This document shows positions 62,343 through 64,000 of a DNA stretch of 64,000 bases, piece after piece. The translations under genes were made by a program, and so were the position numbers. The stretch comes from Rhodococcus sp. SGAir0479. Its GTDB lineage: Bacteria; Actinomycetota; Actinomycetes; Mycobacteriales; Mycobacteriaceae. Positions within the stretch are counted from its first letter, which is position 1. Every line of letters begins with the position of its first letter. The notes below the pieces were generated by a model, which did no database searches, was not told the origin of the DNA, and saw only the letters and a program-made list of their open reading frames with translations. The stretch lies in assembly GCF_005484805.1 (NCBI RefSeq), contig NZ_CP039433.1, positions 1 to 64,000 on the forward strand, read 5' to 3'.

Positions 62343-64000
62343 TCAGTCCTTCCCCAGGAACTCGGAATCGAATAGGGCATCGACGCGCGACGAGCTCACG
62401 CCGACGTCGGGCGTGCGGTCTGCGACGAGCTGCGGGGCTGCGGTGTCGACTACGGCCTCCGGCTCCAACTCGACGTCCACGGCGGTGGCGGGCCGGTCGG
62501 ACATGCCGAGGGGCAGGGCCTTCTGCTGTTCGAGCGTGGTCGCGAGCTTGCTGTCCTTCTTCGACTGGCGGATCTCGTCGGCGAAGGGGGAACCGCCCCA
62601 GAACGCTTTGCGGACCAGGATCGGCGAGCTGCCACCGATCGTGACGATGGCGCGAGTCTTCGGAAGCGCCTTGAGGTCACGCTTTTCGAAGATGCTCTCC
62701 TTCTGCCAGCTGCTCGACACCGTCGATTGGCCAGAGGCGAACAGTCCGGCGCCCCGGTTTCGGGACTCGGACTCGACGTAGTGCGTGCCGATGGCGTCGA
62801 CGAGACCAGAGATGTAGGCGTCGTCCTTGACGTTGCCGCCGTACCAGGTGACGCTGCAGGCGTCGACCATCGCGTCGAACGCTTCGCGTCCCCAGACCTT
62901 CTCGCCCTGCGAGGGAGACTGCAAGAAGGTGATGAGGATGATGCCGCGGCCGCCGAAATGGGAGTACCAACGCGGCAGGTCTTCGAGCTTGCAGATGTTC
63001 GCTGCCTCGTCGAGGACCGCGGTCATCGGGATCGGCATCCGCTCCGACTCCTGCTGCTCGGAGTATTCCTCGGCGCTGTTGAGGATCTGACCGACGAGCG
63101 CGCTCGAGATCGCCGACGACGATCCCGGACCGTCCTTCGACATGGCGTACATGGTGTCGGTGCGGGCGACGAACTCTTCCGCGATGAACTCCGGGAGGTC
63201 GTGCACCACATCGCCCGGGGCGAAGGTGATGTTCCCGTCGGGATCGGTGCCGATGATGGTGCGCTGGTTCGGCAGGACGGCCTCGGCGTAGCGAGGCTCG
63301 TCGAGTGGGGCGAGGAAGCGGCGGGCCATGTCGTAGAAGCCGTCGCGCTGCTTAGCGTTGACGGACTGCTTGCCGCGCATCGTCTTCGCCAGGTCCGGGT
63401 ATCCGTACTGCTTGAGAATCGCGGGCGGGATCTGCGACTGGGTGTTCGTCAGCCACTCGACCACGTGCCGGATGTCGCCACCGGCCAGCGAAGCCGCCAG
63501 CATGTACGAGGCGAACAGGTCGCGAGCATTGCCGTCGAAGTAGGCATCGACCTTGGCATTGGCGTCGGTGGCCGCAGAGATGAAGTAGCCACACACGGCC
63601 GCCGCGGACGGCAGGTCGGTCACGTTCCGCAGCGGGTTGAACCAGAACGTGGCGCGCTGGCGACGATCACCGGTGGTGACGCCCTGCAGGTCGAACAGCC
63701 AGACCCGGCCCGACTTCCGGCGCAGGCCGACGGTGTGGGAGTAGACGTCGCCGCGGTTGGAAGCGACGATCGTGGCGCCGGGAGCATGGCAGATCGCCGG
63801 GATCGCCAGACCGGCCGACTTACCCATTCGGGCGCCAGCGTAGGCGAGGCACACGAACTCCCACGGCAGCCGCAGATCGCGCTTGCCGACGACGGTTTGG
63901 CCGAGGGGAATACCCAGGTATCCGGGGTGATCGCGGGGGATGGCCGGTGCGAGCCGTTCGGTCGTCTCGGCGAGGTGCTTGACGTTCGTTTCGTCGACCT
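62343..64000 (-). CDS. VirD4/TraG-family coupling protein, N-terminus cut by window edge
   Basis: Hexameric ATPase that brings the relaxosome to the transfer channel. Walker A is AGARMGKSAG and Walker B is PMTAVLDEAANI; the RIILITFLQS-type sensor segment reads GRGIILITFLQSPSQGE. Sequence in frame continues from 63854 to the window end without a stop, so the membrane-spanning N-terminus lies outside. At least 552 residues are visible. It is upstream of DUF4913 on the same strand. Confidence 0.9.
   Translation of the reverse strand, partial: VDETNVKHLAETTERLAPAIPRDHPGYLGIPLGQTVVGKRDLRLPWEFVCLAYAGARMGKSAGLAIPAICHAPGATIVASNRGDVYSHTVGLRRKSGRVWLFDLQGVTTGDRRQRATFWFNPLRNVTDLPSAAAVCGYFISAATDANAKVDAYFDGNARDLFASYMLAASLAGGDIRHVVEWLTNTQSQIPPAILKQYGYPDLAKTMRGKQSVNAKQRDGFYDMARRFLAPLDEPRYAEAVLPNQRTIIGTDPDGNITFAPGDVVHDLPEFIAEEFVARTDTMYAMSKDGPGSSSAISSALVGQILNSAEEYSEQQESERMPIPMTAVLDEAANICKLEDLPRWYSHFGGRGIILITFLQSPSQGEKVWGREAFDAMVDACSVTWYGGNVKDDAYISGLVDAIGTHYVESESRNRGAGLFASGQSTVSSSWQKESIFEKRDLKALPKTRAIVTIGGSSPILVRKAFWGGSPFADEIRQSKKDSKLATTLEQQKALPLGMSDRPATAVDVELEPEAVVDTAAPQLVADRTPDVGVSSSRVDALFDSEFLGKD

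Overview
The window reads as a piece of a large, high-GC actinobacterial plasmid, most likely from Rhodococcus or a close relative in the Mycobacteriales (inference). The pointers are an LGFP-repeat secreted protein, a WhiB protein, DUF4192, DUF4229, DUF4913 and DUF3105 proteins, a MT0933-like antitoxin, frequent GTG/TTG starts, and a MobF-type relaxase with a VirD4/TraG coupling protein. I found no tRNA, rRNA, CRISPR array or replication initiator.

Region 1 (1-2.9 kb) is a metal module. A CmtR-like sensor, a CadA/ZntA-type P1B-ATPase and lspA (cut by the left edge) sit on the minus strand, each overlapping the next by ATGA. A 35-residue Cys-rich peptide is read divergently.

Region 2 (3.3-28 kb) is the most striking part. 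Ten copies of one 15-bp inverted repeat, ACTA-N7-TAGT, lie 50-145 bp in front of almost every transcription unit between 3.3 and 22 kb. The units encode ResB-CcsA cytochrome c maturation, apolipoprotein N-acyltransferase, two paralogous M23 peptidases, a CopD-CtaG fusion, CopC, a DUF3105-DUF305 pair, TlpA-CcdA, a CDF exporter, a BlaI-type repressor with its M56 membrane peptidase, and a ctaD-ctaG-dsbA-VKOR operon. I infer one BlaI/M56-controlled regulon for an extracytoplasmic copper, haem, thiol and lipoprotein programme around a lone cytochrome oxidase subunit I. A Rieske lipoprotein gene lies inside the island without its own box. Decayed IS3 and IS5 pieces and a truncated multicopper oxidase show older rearrangement.

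Region 3 (28-34.8 kb) is accessory: a thioredoxin-like protein, an Abi/HEPN-like protein, a serine recombinase behind a 30-bp palindrome, the LGFP protein, a small membrane protein, a possible structured RNA, WhiB and small plasmid proteins.

Region 4 (35-54.5 kb) is plasmid backbone. It holds a roughly 3000-residue N6-methylase/SNF2-helicase protein resembling the P1 DarB class with a companion gene, a VbhA/Fic-type pair, DUF4192, an HNH protein, a coiled-coil/HTH protein, a hairpin-rich candidate oriT, the relaxase-helicase and a downstream helical protein. The Fic protein and that helical protein share a C-terminal GHPRS element, a possible transfer signal.

Region 5 (54.6-59.1 kb) is an arsenic island: arsR, acr3, arsC, a flavin monooxygenase, a second arsC-like gene, arsI and a second arsR. 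Region 6 (59.1-64 kb, minus strand) returns to transfer genes: type IA topoisomerase, DUF4913 and the coupling protein, cut by the right edge.
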